Below, piece by piece: positions 1-13,641 of a stretch of DNA of 64,000 nt. The position numbers and the translations under genes were made by a program. Origin of the DNA: Phorcus lineatus (lineage: Eukaryota; Mollusca; Gastropoda; Trochida; Trochidae); the NCBI GenBank assembly GCA_921293015.1, contig OV121088.1, forward strand, positions 3,162,001 through 3,226,000. The letters run 5' to 3'. The number at the start of each line of letters is the position of its first letter. Within the stretch, counting starts at the first letter, position 1. The notes under the pieces were generated by a model that had not been told where the DNA came from, did not search any database, and saw only the letters and a list, made by a program, of their open reading frames with translations.

Positions 1-1990
1 GGGAACTTTCTTCAACTTAGAAAAAAGGTATTATGTTACACTAAACTTTTGGCTCAATTCAGAAAGTGACAACATTATTTTTGATAATTTTGCAGTCTAA
101 CTGCAATTGGCTATTGCCAGTCGATAAAGATACAAAGTTCTTATTTCACCTATATTTCTTCAAATATTAGCTTATATTAAACAAAAGAATTGTTCCTTTC
201 TGTGAAATATTATGTGATATTATGTATATTTTTATTGTTCCTCATTAACACAACTTTTGAGTTTTAAAAAAGGAGTTAAAATGAACTTAATATTGATTTT
301 CCTGTGAAATTTCGTTTCATATCCCTTTGCTTTCATGTAATAAAAATGCTGTAAATGCTGCTGTTTGCGTTTTAATGAATCAAAGTTTCACTGTGTATGT
401 GAAGGATACTTATGAAGGCTCTTTGTTGATAGAAAGCCTGATTTCGTGAGCAGGGGTCATTTTCCACAGAAAGACAAAGGCAGAGCTCATTTTCTACATT
501 CTTTACCAAACGACATAAAATTTATTCATTATTTTTAGATGGCTTGCTAAGCCTTCTTCAAATGGCAAAATGGGGTACTTGCGTTCAGGTATATACAAGA
601 GAAAAATGAGCATGGCTCACATACCCCCGCAGCCCGTCTGATTTCTTCTCCCTCTTCCAAACTCACATGTGAACACAGTTTATCATATAATATAAAGTCC
701 TATGTTTTGTGCCATACGGCTAAGATCATCACAAAATAAACAATGAATCAGTGAGCTTCACTACAAGTCAAATTGCGCTTTCAAGGGCCATAACTTTGTG
801 AAAAATAATATTTCGGTATGGCTTTCGAACTCGATCCAGAGCATCAACAGTGTGTGCAAAACCAAAATTTCACTCGCATAAGTGTGATACTGTATGAGAA
901 AACTTGTCCCCATTGGAGCATGAGATCTGTCAATCACTTCAAGTCAAATTGTGCATTAAAAATAAAATCAAAAGAGTAAAAAAAAAGAGTATCATTAACT
1001 GTATCCATAAAGAAAAAATTTCACTCCTCAGGGTGTAAAAGTTTCTGAGAAAATCCGTCCCCATTGTACACCTTATAACTAAGTAAAAAAAATTACGTTT
1101 CTATGCAAACGACAAAAATGAATTCAAGAAAATTCAAAAGTGGTCCAAACTGTAGACAAGGTTATGGTTAACAAGTCGACAAAGTTTGGTTGACCTCGAC
1201 CTAACGGTTTAATCATGGGGAGTAAATTATTTCAAGGGTTTTTCAAAAACTAGGCAGAGTAGAATAATACACTTAGGGCACCAGGCCAGGGCAAATTTTG
1301 GCCTGTTACACCTGGTTAGATTAGGGACCCAGCATCTCTATGTTTGTCACATGAGGCAAATAAAAGCAGGGAGGTCTTTTTGCCGTGGACTGCGACTTGT
1401 GTTGTTGGAGGTAGAATGCCTGATGATTGAGGGAGGCGGAGCTGAATAGCTTACACTGACTAATTCAGCGCTTTGGCCCCAACTTCATCTACACAGGAGG
1501 AAAAAATGGCCCTGTTTGGTCAATCAGCTGGTCATACCATGCCATGCACTTGGTTGCTTAGTTCTTTTCTATACTTTTTTTTTTTCATATATCTTTGCCT
1601 ATCTTGTATATTTTCTATCCCTCTTCTACATTTCCCTTCTTCATTCCTTTTCAGATACTTCCTATCTTTTTCTTTGCAGTCATCTTCTTTCCTTGTCATT
1701 TCTGCTCCCCTGCATACATTTTAACTATGCTTTCAAGAAAGCGATGGCAACTCTAAGTGGGAGTAAACACCCTGGTATCCTTGGTACTGCTAGCTGGTGT
1801 CCCGCTGGCATGTAGCACCTCCCTTGTTGGCGCTCCGTGGTGTTTGGTAAAACCCAGGTTGATGAACCTTTGGGACTATTTCAAAGGACGAGAGTCCATT
1901 TTCAGAGAAAGAGATTCACTCCATCAACCTCGACTTCATCAGCATTATCAACATCAAAATCGGCACCAAAATAAACTCTGCAATCTCCAT
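1..1990. other. Intergenic, AT-rich; no gene recognised apart from a weak duplicated repeat
   Basis: I see no splice-bounded or conserved coding segment here. A pair of imperfect direct copies lies at about 765-940 and 941-1080, sharing a segment that starts AAGTCAAATTG and another that ends CCCCATTG. The pyrimidine-rich stretch at 1560-1700 produces short hydrophobic frames that are composition artefacts. The stretch from about 1400 may be the 5' part of the LINE that follows, but I cannot support a boundary. Confidence 0.4.
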
Positions 1991-2310
1991 AACCTGGCTG
2001 ACCAATGTTCTTGGTCATACCTTTCGACGGCAAACCCCTCTGCCACCGCCAAGACTATCCAAGAGCTTGCTGATGACGTCCAGAATGTCAAAAAGGTAAG
2101 GAATGGCTACCTATTGGTTGTATGTAAATCAAAGAAAAAATCATCTTCTCTACAAACACTCAAAATAAGAGTCAATACACCAATTTAAGTTTTGCCTCAC
2201 AAGTCTCTAAACAGCAGCAAGGAAATCATCCGGGATAAGAACTGCTGTCTTGAAGATACTTCATCAAAAGTCTCTAAACGTACTGTATCCACTCAGATAG
2301 AAACCGACTG
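1990..2310 (+). pseudogene. LINE ORF1 remnant (Jockey-type gag-like RNA-binding protein)
   Basis: A frame running to 2188 carries the phrase NVKKVRNGYLLVVC followed by a Lys/Ser-rich stretch. In other non-LTR retrotransposons this resembles the RNA-binding region of the first ORF just before its zinc knuckles. The similarity continues past the stop in another frame at about 2190-2290, so at least one frameshift is present. It lies directly upstream of a decayed second ORF on the same strand, as expected for a two-ORF LINE. The clade is judged from phrasing only. Confidence 0.5.
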
Positions 2311-2699
2311 ACTCACTCACTCAACTCAGACACACACCAGTCTGATCAACCTCCAGAGATCACATTGTGCAATAATACAGCATCAGTAGGTCCCTTAACA
2401 TTTCCACATCTTTCTATTGCAAACTCTATCAAGGTTGCAGGTACTAAAGTGCCATAAGCAAGTAGCAAAACAAAGCAAACAAATCAAGGAATCAATAACA
2501 AAAATCAAAACATCAATCATCTGACGGCATTCCTGAAGGCCAGCGGAATGTGGTAGAGATCCATAGAAATTCAAATGTTTGGACCTCGAATCTGATGACT
2601 CCATGGACAACTGACATGGGGCCATCTGTCATCTAGCCTTTGCCTTTCCCCTGTAAAAGCACCACAATCAGATGTTTATTTTACCATATTTTACTTACA

Positions 2700-4530
2700 T
2701 TAATGGCAATTATTCAATGGAGTTGTCGAGGTTTCAGAGTACATTATAATGAACTGGGCATATAAGCTCAAAAGTATAACCTTCAAGCTATTTGATACTG
2801 ATCTTAAAGATACGGATAAGGCCTCAATGAGACCATTCACTATTGACACTTCCATTTCCCTTTCTGCTGAAATGGTAAAAGGAGGTGAATCAATTATGGT
2901 GCGTGATGTTATTATTCACATAGAAATTTTATTTATAACTCTAATGCAACCTGTTGCCATCAGCTTATCATTATTGAATACTTAACCACTCTAATCTTGA
3001 TATTAAACTTTGGAGTTTCTTGTCGAGGCAAGAATATAGAATCAATTACAGATTTGTCGCAATATAATTCATTATTGGCCGTTTGAAAACGGCTTTAAAT
3101 TTCAAAAGATAAAACAGCTTGTGTACAATTCTGCCGGAGGCCATTTTTTTTTTGTCTCACTTTTGACAGTTAAATCTCCTTTATCCCACATATTAAAAAC
3201 CTTGATTCTAAATGTGTAAAAGCATAAGATCTCCAAAAGGTCGTAACAAACGCTAAATGGGGTGTAGATGAAGAAAATCATCTTACATCTAAAACTGATA
3301 TTGATAATAAGTTGGCTGAAACTATATCTTTAAAAATCTCTTCTGCAAATCACGGTCCACTATTTAAAAAACTCTAAGGAACAGCAAAAACGACCAATAT
3401 ATTTCAAATCTGATAAAGGAGAAGATCATAATGAACACTTCCCCTTTTCAGGACTTAAAACACTTGGCTAAAACACATGATACAGCAACTTGTTCTGATG
3501 ACATCCAATAATGTCTCCCAGAATCTTTCCTTGAATGTTTACCGGCTCTGTATAATCATACTTGGGAAACAGGTACTTTTTCATGTTTTGACTTAATGCC
3601 ACTATTGTGCCTATTCCTAAACCTGGATAGGATCATACAGACCCTTCCAAACATCGTCCAATAGCCTTAACAAGTTGCGTATGCAAACCAATGGAACGGA
3701 TGATCAACGATCCCCTTGTTTGCTCCTTGCGAACCAATAAATTACTTACTAATATTCAATGCGGTTTCTGAAAACAACGTAATACCACTGATCATTTTGT
3801 ACGTTAGGAAAGATTTGTTCGGGATTCATTAATAAACAAACAAAAATTTGGAAAAATCATATGACAGAACTTCGAAGCATGGCATCCTTCAAGATTTATA
3901 TACATTCGGCATACGAGGGTGGTTGCATGCTTAAATTAATACCAAACTTTAAAGATGTCTGTTTTAAACCCTTTCTGATTTTTTTAAAATCAAGAAATGG
4001 TTGTCCAACTTGACACACTGTTAAGCGTTAAAATAAATAGCTTAGCTGAAGTCTTAAGCGATCCTACTGGTTCATTCATTGTGGATGACTTTGGAGACTC
4101 TTCCCCAGGCAAGCATATTTTTGTGAATAAAAACTCAATTTAGGTCGCTTCGGAAGCCAAATTTCTTGGCATCTCTTTGACAGTGTACTCGCTTTTTATA
4201 TGTTTGACTCGCTTTTATCCAACATATAAAAACTCTTAAAGCCAAATGTGTAAATGCATCTTATAGGTCGTTACAAATGTTAAATGGGATGGACATGATG
4301 AAGAATAATCTTCTTTATCTCTTTCGATCACTCAAACGCTGAACACTGGATAATGGATCCCCCATTTATCAAAATGCTGAATACAATCAACCAGAGTCTC
4401 AAAGTTTGTCTTGGGACCATTAGACCTTCTCCCTTCGAAAGCCTTTACACCGAGGCTGTTGAGCCATCTCTTGCAGATCGGCGCATTAAGCAGGCACTTC
4501 ATTACTAAATTAATATCCTAAAGACTAACT
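2700..4530 (+). pseudogene. Decayed Jockey-clade LINE ORF2 (endonuclease and reverse transcriptase)
   Basis: Fragments of the second ORF of a non-LTR retrotransposon follow in order, in shifting frames with many stops. An endonuclease start of the type IIQWSCRGFR lies at about 2706. A reverse transcriptase entry region (PIPKPG, then HRPIALTSC and NIQCGF) lies at 3610-3770. A VDDFGDSSPG active-site relic lies near 4080-4120, and a post-RT segment with LYTEAVEPSLADRR at about 4440-4490. Two related Lys/Val-rich post-RT segments (near 3190 and 4210) suggest an internal duplication or nested copy. It is too degraded to encode a working enzyme. The MITE at 4675 begins just downstream. Confidence 0.7.
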
Positions 4531-4674
4531 GAACTCAAATCCAACCCTTCAAACCGAGCTTACAACTTTGTATACAATCCTGACTACCGGCAGTTGTAGT
4601 CTCCAAAACCTAAAGCAATTCCACCTCTCGGTATCCGTATTCAAAAACATGTTGAAGATTCGGATATCGACCTC

Positions 4675-5154
4675 TTAAAGAGCCACTCCGTGATTTTTAT
4701 AACATATTATTTACTTTTGATACGAACCTAAATGTCATATGTGTTGATATAAAATCCAAACATCTTAACTTTTCATGCCCAAAAGACATACATATGACAA
4801 AGACTGGTTTTCCATGAACATCTCAAAACAACCTTATAAATGCACAGAGGTCTAGATAGCACATCCAAAATACATGGATACTAGTGATATAACCTAAAAA
4901 AAACACTATCAACTGCTAACTGCCCTCCTAGCTGTTTAAAATAAGTCTCCAAAATTACGTTTGACTATTTGACGCGCGCCACTGTCCGGTTTTCGATCAT
5001 AATTGCGACGTTCTACCTTCATATTGTCAGAGTAAAAAAAACAATAAGCTTTAAAATGTATTTTTTTGGTAACAGTCGATTTTTCGCGATCAAATGAAAC
5101 CATTGATAAAGTTTGGCATAAATGACTCCAACAACTTACGGAGTGGCTCTTTAA
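4675..5154 (-). mobile_element. TTAA-flanked MITE, copy 1 (480 bp)
   Basis: Inverted ends TTAAAGAGCCACTCCGTGA (left) and its near-complement (right) enclose 480 bp, with TTAA at both extremities. Six copies or pieces of the same element occur in this window, in both orientations. The TTAA target is typical of piggyBac-type DNA transposons, so a non-autonomous piggyBac-like MITE is the best guess. No transposase is encoded. Orientation is given relative to the copy at 8777. Confidence 0.85.
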
Positions 5155-6460
5155 CTTTTGCATAACACGGTTTGCTGGCGAGGGCTGTTGGTCAAGCCCC
5201 GAGTAATTATTTAATAAATTTATCATATTACATTGTAGTCATGCACTTGATCTCATCCAAATACAGTCTTGAAATAAAGATAAAATATTGTATGAATATA
5301 GATTGTATAACTCTTTCTTTATCATACATCTTCATTTTTATAGATTTATCATTAAGTCATGCACATTGTAAGGTTTTGCTATATCATAAGTCGGTGAACA
5401 CGATTTTTAGGGCCGTCTAACATATATCAAAATCTAGAAAATCGTTTTTAAAAAATGATGTTTGATGTTTGTGACACGTTCAGCACATATATTGAATTTT
5501 TGATAAATTATATTCAAAATTTTAATTTTTCTTGTTATCAAACCAAAAAAACCGGAAGTATATTTACTAAGCGTTGGAATGACCAATTTACTCCAAGACC
5601 TCCCGCCTACTTGAGTCGAGTTATTGAATTTGCATGCACAAAAATGCACAGGAGTATATTTATTTATTTATTTTACTATATAAACCAAAAAGAAAGAAAT
5701 ATTTATAGAAATTATGTTTCTGGTTTCTAGTTTTCTACGTCAACACTGAATAACCTTTATTAAAAAAATCATTTTGTCAATAAAGAAAAACAAAACAATT
5801 GTTAATTTACACGAAAGTTGATTAGTGTTTTAACTTTCAGTTTCAGTAGCCAGTACGGATAATAACTCAAAATCATAGAAACCTAACCTTTTTACTCTTT
5901 CCTGATTAAAAAAAACGACTCATCACAAGACAGTTATCAGTTTTCCTCGAAATTCGTAGAGGAAATGAACTTTATTGCACAAATAGGCATGTACTCTTGG
6001 CTGTTGTTTTGATCGCCTGACGGCAGCTACGTCCAACCTCTAAATTGGTTGACCCCAATCAGCTTTTTCAAATAAGTGTGTCGGACTCTACCTCGTCTGG
6101 TTACCTACCTACCTATGTTTTTTTTATCCGAACTGCCTACCAACATGTCAATTCCCATTCTGATTATACACGACAAACGGCAGTGTTCACCTTATCTTAA
6201 AATCCGGAAAAACAAAATGTTTTGACTTAAATTATCTGTTAAGATATAAAGTTGGTTTTAAAAATTTGATCTTAATAAAGTGTTTATAAATTCTTTTGAG
6301 ATAATGTTTTGATAAAAATAAAAGGCTTAAACGATTTTCAGGAGTGAAGTTTTTCTGTAACCTTCTTTTTTATTTTTATTTAAGCCTCATGGTTAAGGTT
6401 ATAATTTTTCGATAATTTTTTCAAATTGCATGAGCAATTTCTTAAATGGATAGTGATGGG
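5155..6460. other. Intergenic, no feature recognised
   Basis: AT-rich DNA with short random frames only. I see no splice-bounded exon, RNA gene or transposon end here. Confidence 0.4.
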
Positions 6461-6469
6461 TTACAAAAA

Positions 6470-7140
6470 TAGAGCCATTGGCCCTAAAACTGATCTGGCT
6501 GGTTTAAACTAATTTCATAAATGGTCACAGGGTCACAGTTTGACCTAAGACAGGATCACCAAATTCATTTATCATAATCCTAATCAGAGTAGGAGTCACA
6601 AGATTTTAGTTTTCTAGGGCATTTTCTATCCGTAAAAAGAGACGAAAATAGATTTTGAGATGTGGTCCGATACAAGGGTCACAGGGTCACCAAATCCATA
6701 TATTAGGATGCTCATCAGTTAAGTTGTTTGTGCCACGGACAATATAATTAATCATAATTAAATCATCTAGTTCACCAAATGTATAAATTACTATCTCCAA
6801 TCACTTTAAAAGGGTGTACACAAGGCTTCAGCTTTCTAGGCCTCTTGCTTCTGAAGATGAAAATGGAAATAGTTTTTAAGGCATGGCACCTGTGGCGAGG
6901 TCTCCAATTGTATAAATTAGAATACCAATTAGCTAAAATTTCTGTACACAAGCTTTGAACCTTCTAGACCCCTGTATCTGGGGAAGACGATGGAAATAGG
7001 TTTTCAGAGCGTGGCCATATGGCCGTTATTATGGGTCACAATGTCATGAAATTCATTAATTAGAACCTACATCAGTTAAGGAGTCTGTACACTCGGTTTC
7101 AGTTCTATGCCTTTGCTTCCGGGGAAGATGAAAATAGATA
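6470..7140. repeat. Degenerate tandem satellite, roughly 150-170 bp period, about four copies
   Basis: Successive units share the same order of short phrases: GGTCACAGGGTCACCAAAT, then TATAAATTA, then ATCAGTTAAG, then TCTGTACAC, then CTTTCTAGG, then GAAGATGAAAATAG. Units are diverged by substitutions and small indels. The same phrase order reappears once at 42295-42510 and once at 50570-50745, so this is a dispersed repeat family that can form arrays. Confidence 0.7.
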
Positions 7141-8776
7141 GCCCCCTCCCCTCCGAAAGCTATGCCATAACTGAGCGGCCTCTTCTCTTGATACAATGCT
7201 ACAAGTCTGAGCGTGCAAAATCATTGTAATTTTCTTACTTGAAGAGCTGATTTAGCATTTAGGCCCGAATGGCGTTTATAGAAACAGGGTTCAATGAGGA
7301 TTTCGAAGCCCGGGATTTGATTTTGAATATGAAATGAATTTGGCAAAGGAAAGAGAAGAATGAAGGGGGAGGGGATAGGGGAGTGCATTTTTGTTTAAAT
7401 TGTTGTAGAAATTTGAGAGTTTGTTAGATTCGACTTTGGAGGCCCGAGTCCTTTATGTATTTGCCGAGTGGTTGGTTTAGTGGGTTCAGGATGTTGTGTA
7501 TTTTTGGTGGTTTGAGTTTGTGTTGTAGTAATGTTGTTTGTGAGTGTTTGCGGTGAGTGCTGTAATGTGGTTTTTGTGCGTCTGTGTGTGATTTTTTCTG
7601 GATGTTTCTGGATTTTTTTCAGAATTCGTTCAAAATGTTTCTGTACAAAATCATTTGCCAAAGGAATAGGGTTTTGAATATGCGTTACATTTTTTAACGA
7701 ACATTTCTTTCACGAGTTCAGAGGGATTTGTACCTGTTGAGTTGCCGGAAAATTGTGTTTAATTGTTGGCGCTATATTATATATGTATCATTTTGCAATA
7801 TTTCAACTATTCACCTCGCCTTACGCCAAACACTATGACAGGCTTATGGCCATTGTATTCTGCATTTATTAGGAGCCTTCTTATGACGTAATTTCGTTTG
7901 TTACCAACCTGTTTTTTATGCATTCAAACCATGTAACGATATATTTATATAAATTTTACTTTTTTTCGAATGCTAAAAACTGATAGTTATCTTACATGTT
8001 ATCAAACCTATTCAAGGGGTTATTTCTCTGAGCGGAGTGTCATGGTATGTAAGAGTCGTAAATGACCAACATGAAGCGAAATCTTTCCGGCCTTCACTGG
8101 TGATGATAAATATGTCAGACAAACATCTTAGTTCATTTGCGGATTCTGTTTGTTAAACATCATTGATTGTTACGTATTGTTAATCGAAATATAGTGTCAC
8201 ATTTTAAATGTTAATATTTTCCCGTTTTATCACAATTTGTTTCTCTCTGGGATTACTGTTTAGATTATTTTTCAAATAACTTTTCTCTTAAATCAAGAAA
8301 AAATCCCTTATAATAAGGTTTGTCAATAACACGCTTGATTGAAAATAAATTTTATTTTGAAAAGAAGTGAATAAAGTACAAATTTCAAAACACAAGAATC
8401 ATAAAAGTGAATTAAAAAAGGTTGTAATTTGTAAAGATGGTAAACTGAATTTTTTTACAAATTTAACAATTATATCACAAATAACAGTTGAGGGGTAAAC
8501 AGGGAATTTAACAAAAATTACCTACTAAGTGCCACTGAAAGAATTGATTTTAACACATGTTTAAGGGAATATTAAATGATAAAAATACCTAATTCTTTCA
8601 TGATATATACTCTTGTATAAACATGTTGTTAAAAGACTGCGAATCATTTAACTTACTATTTTGATCAGCTGATGATAGTTGATCACACACTGGAGATCCA
8701 TATAACTAATAAAACTCTACTGAATATCATAGCTTAAAATAAATCTGAATATGATTGCCAGTGTGATGCTTGACTG
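7141..8776. other. Intergenic; contains a strongly GT-skewed tract (about 7390-7660)
   Basis: The plus strand at 7390-7660 is almost depleted of C, giving an 88-codon minus-strand frame made mostly of Thr, Gln, Lys and His. That pattern is explained by base composition rather than coding selection. The rest is AT-rich without a recognisable feature. Confidence 0.4.
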
Positions 8777-9237
8777 TTAAAGAGCCACTCCGTGAGTTTT
8801 TGGAGTCATATATGCCAAACTTAATCAATGGTGTCATTTGATCGCGAAATATCGACTTTTACCAAAAAGAAACATTTTAAAGCTTATTAATTCTTTTACA
8901 GTGACAATATGAAGGTAGAACGTCGCAATTATGATCGAAAACCGGACAGAGGCGCGCGTCAAACAGTAAAACGTAGTTTTGGAGACTTATCTTAAACCGC
9001 CAGGAGGGCAGTTAAAAGTTGATAGTGTTTGTTATGTTATATAATGGACGTGATATCTATACCACTGTGCATTTATAAGGCTGTTTTTGGATTTTCATGG
9101 AAAACCAGTATCTGTCATACATATGTCTTTTGGAAATGAAAAGTTAAGATGTTTTGATTTTATATCAACACATATGACATTTAGGTTCGTATCAAAGGTA
9201 AATAATTTGTTATAAAAATAACGGAGTGGCTCTTTAA
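8777..9237 (+). mobile_element. TTAA-flanked MITE, copy 2 (461 bp)
   Basis: TTAA plus the terminal inverted repeat AGAGCCACTCCGTGA opens the element, and the complement (ending ACGGAGTGGCTCTTTAA) closes it. The interior matches copies 1, 4 and 5. It lies about 315 bp beyond the stop codon of the astacin gene, which reads toward it. Confidence 0.85.
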
Positions 9238-9552
9238 GGCAAGTAGCGTGAATTTTGTAATTATCCCGAACAAGATCAAAGATAAGGCTAAATTCAATGT
9301 GCCCATGCAAGTATCTTAAACGTCATATAAAGAGTTCTGGGGGTTGTGAATATAACATGTTTCTTGTGATACATATAACATGGTTGTTGTTCTTTGTGAC
9401 AGGCGTTATAAGCATAATTCACCAAAGGGTATATAGCCGTGTACATAAACAAACCTTTCTTCCCATTAATCCGTGTAGTGGTGTGTAATGTTTGATATAG
9501 TTTTGTACTATGTTACAATTCAAACTGTCCTTACAAAGTTCTATTAACACTG

Positions 9553-10462
9553 TTAAACACATTGACTTCCGACTTGCCTCTTGGAGGAACAGCACTTTGG
9601 CGTGTAGCAAATATAAGACCTGTGGAGGAAAATGTACATTTTAATGATGAACGAAATTATCAAATTGCAAAATGGTTAAAAAGTTATCATTTTTAAAAGT
9701 GTATTGATCGTTCGCACTTAGAGAAATTTGCTAGCAAGAATCATAAGATGGCAAACATTTGTCTGCCCAGATATCAAAACAATAGTGGAATCAACATTAC
9801 ATCATCTGGAACTGATTGTGTCTTTCTGACCTTATATTAACATCCAAACAGAGAATACAAAATTACTGTTCTATTAATCTTGTACATCATTTCCTAAAAA
9901 TATATATGTGATATTTGAATAACTTTTAATGTTGTGAAGACCACTTCCGCCAAAGAAACATACCAGGTGTCTTGACTACCTTGAATACTGTCTTCCCATA
10001 TGTAGTGGTATCATTAACGTGAATTGTAAACCTTTTCAAGACATTCCGAAGTATTTAATCAAGAACAGTAAACGTGGAACAGGAGTATAACTATCCCAAC
10101 TATCTACACCTACCACAACTACACGATAATTATCCTCATTACCTTGTATACCTTCCACAACTACACAAGAAGTATTCTTATTGCATTTTATATCTTCCCC
10201 AACTACAGGAATATTACTCTCATTAGATTGTATTCCTTCCCCAACAACACTAAAATTATCCTTATTACCTTATAAACCTTCCACAACTACACGAGACTTA
10301 TCCTTATTACCTTGTATACCTTCCAAAAAACACTAGAATGTTTCTTTTTACCTTGTACACCGCCCCCAGCCCCAGAAACCGCAGCTGACCTTCTTGTAGC
10401 AGACATTTGAGACAGTGGGGCACACTTGTTTGTTGCACGTACGCGTCTGTCGTGAGGATCCT
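9553..10462 (-). CDS. Astacin gene exons 15-16: end of TSP1 and Cys-rich tail
   Basis: Exon 15 (10352-10462) continues the TSP1 repeat ([13 protein letters not shown]) and adds a Cys/Trp-rich stretch ([11 protein letters not shown]). Exon 16 (9553-9619) encodes [20 protein letters not shown] and stops at TAA 9553-9555. Exon 16 is chosen because phase and acceptor (CCACAG) fit and it keeps the cysteine density; being short, it is the least certain exon. A 42-bp minisatellite begins exactly across the exon 15 donor. No clear AATAAA follows within the next 200 bases. Confidence 0.72.
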
Positions 10463-13400
10463 CTGTAGACAAACATTTTAATGTCTTAGAATTTAATTAA
10501 AAGATTAATGACAGTTTAAAAACGACATCTGATTGAATTCAGGAAGGTGAAGAGACTTCATGCCAAAGATTGCCTCACAGACCTGCTTTGTTTATCACTG
10601 ATGTTAGTCAAACCATGACTCATTTTTTTATTTTAATTATGAAGTATAATCTTAATATAATCTACCAAAACTAATTGGGATTTTTATTTGGTCTTGGATT
10701 GTTAATCTATCTCTTTGACACACTGACATTAATCTGAAATCATATTTAAAAATTCTAGCCATTTGCTTTGATAATGCCAGATTTTGTGAACAAGTATCGA
10801 AATTCGAAACCATTGACAGAATTATTGAAGTACATTCCAAAATGATAAAAAAGAATGGATATGTGTGATCGGATGATAGACTTTTAACACCTCTCTATAT
10901 CGTTATCCTCAACCTACATAATACAACTTCAGCCAAATACATTTTCTATAACAAGTGTGTAAGATCATTATCAATAATAAACACATTAAAGAAGAGAAGC
11001 TGCAGGGTAATTTCGGACAAGAGCTTTATGTTATTTTACGGTCGACAGTTCTTACACTTTCTATCCCAATATTTTCAACATACAAGACATAACAACTTAA
11101 TCCTCTAAAAAGTTGAAAAGTCCAGCTGTTGATTTGAATATTACCTGCAGGGATACCTGAGACAGGTGCGTTTCCGGTACTGAGTGCCACACCCCCCACA
11201 GATTCTGCTACAGCTTGACCAGGATGACCACGCAGACCACTCACCTGTACAGGTGAAAAGTATAGTGTCATCAGCCATTACCATAATCATCATGTAATTC
11301 GTAGACAAAATAAAAGGTTATTGGAAAATAACATTATACAACAAGAACTTGGCCATAGGTGACTTTCATTTAGGAAACGGGCCATATTTTTTCTCTCTTT
11401 GGTCATAGATATGAATCTACGTTTCGATAATCTGATTTAGTAGTTACCTACCATATTACAATTATATACAAAATAGACACGGGAACAATATGAGCTTGCA
11501 CTATTATAAACCGTTTAATTAGAGACAGAAATGATAATAAGTTCTTTGGCCATTTTATCTAACAACATGATTTTATTGTTTTATTTAAGCTCGTCCAAAT
11601 GTCAAGTGACGATAGGCTGTAACTTCCTAATGTATGCCTATTCACTTATTTGAGTTGGTTCTTCTTTAGTGGATATGAGGTATATGCTGCATATATACTT
11701 ACGGTAACACCAGCTTCCGACCAGCTTCCGACCATATGCACACCTCTTGACTTCCCTGTAGCAGGTGTTCTGACGATACCTGTAATCACAAAACATCACA
11801 CTGTCGATGTATAATAAGTTAACGATTGGATTAAGTAAAGCAATATTCTACCACATAAATTCATAATCGTACCTCCACTAGTCTGGTTATTGTAAATAGA
11901 TTTCATAACCTGGAAACGTCAATATGAACTACTGGTTTGATCTTCTAAAAAGTATATCAATCCCAGGCAAATTCTTATATCACACTACCATCTTAGATTT
12001 TACATTTAATGAGATGATACGACGACACTCCTATGGTGTGATTTGTGAATTCATAAATTGAAACAAGTCGTTACAAATTTTAAGAACTTAAATAAGTCAA
12101 TCTAATCGAGTTTAAGGACCACATGGTATCTAAATTACACTTCATGAAAAGGAATTTTAAGATGTGAGACTTAAATAGCATGTCGTGTCAAATCTTTTTA
12201 GATTTAACATTAGTATAAGCATTTATGAGTCTCAAAGTCACAGTATTCCAAAAATTTACTTTAAGCAATAAATTTTACATACCTGTATCAAAACTATGGT
12301 TCACGGTGTTTTCATCTAATCTCTAAATAATTTACATTTTGAATCGGTGGAAACTTTATCTGAGTGCAATAAGGGATTCTTTATCATTTCAGTTTCAAAT
12401 CTTAATTTCAGTAGAAGGCCTTAGGCCCACGTAAAAACATTTATACAAACAAGACAAACTGACATTTGAGAGAATAGTGCAATTTACAATTTAGCTTATT
12501 CGGATAACAAAAGAAAAAAAGGCAAAAGGATTGCATCTCCTATCAAACATGAGTAAGATGAAATAGTTGCAACGTTTTTGACGTTGTAAAATATTTTGTT
12601 AGTAACATGTATAAACATGGTCAGGTAAAGTTGTTATAAACTTCGTTTTTAATTCCATAGAACTGAGACATTTGAAAATAAAAGTGTATGCTAACCGTTT
12701 GCATTTGAAGAAGTTGAGGAACCCGCATCCGACCTTGTAGACCCCGTAACAGGTGTAGGGTTGTGTGTCGACACAAGCTGCTCCCGAGTTCACACCGTAG
12801 GCTCCACACGACTCTGGGAACACAATACAGGATATTACCAGTGCATACTTCTGTATACCCGTGAAAATTACCTCTTTGGAGTAAGTTGAGGTATTTTTTT
12901 CAATCCAATAAACAAATTATTTACTCATTAATCTTAGTGTATGTTCTATGAATCGTTATGTGAAACCGCTTATAATACTTCAGATACACGAAAGTTTGTA
13001 TTTTATTTACACGCACAACTAAATATTGTGGAGATACACATCTAACAACCAAAGCACTGTGATTCCTATATATAAGAAAATTATCCTTGGCAAATATAAG
13101 GGATCTCTTGATTATTGTATTCTCGTATATGTAAAATGCATGTTGTTTGATGAATTTTGTATTTGAATTAAACAAACTGATAACCTACCATATCTATATC
13201 TGATTTTGAACCCGTCCAGACCACTCTGGGAGTTGATTCTCATAAGCAGATACATCTCGCTGCCATGTGACCGGAAGTACTTTGTGGGACGGTTGCAGCA
13301 GTACCTGCAACAAAATAACACGTTTGTAATTCTTTACTTCGAGTTAAGGGACGAATGAAGCCTTGTTTGATAGACAATGAAGTCGTCATGATAAGCAGTG

Positions 13401-13586
13401 CAAACGTTTCGGATAACCAGGAATACAAGTTACGTGATGAATCGAGATCTTAATAGAAACTGATTAACGGATTAACGAGTTAAGTGTACAGATGTACTGT
13501 AAATACTGGTAATATTGTTGAATGCAGACATTTCACCTGTTTGTACATAGTTTCAAGACGACTTTTTATTTCAAACAAAACTATTC

Positions 13587-13641
<55 letters not shown>

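Noticed and set aside
7395-7661. 88-codon basic minus-strand frame
   Set aside because: Explained by the GT-skewed composition; no domain, start context or splice sites.
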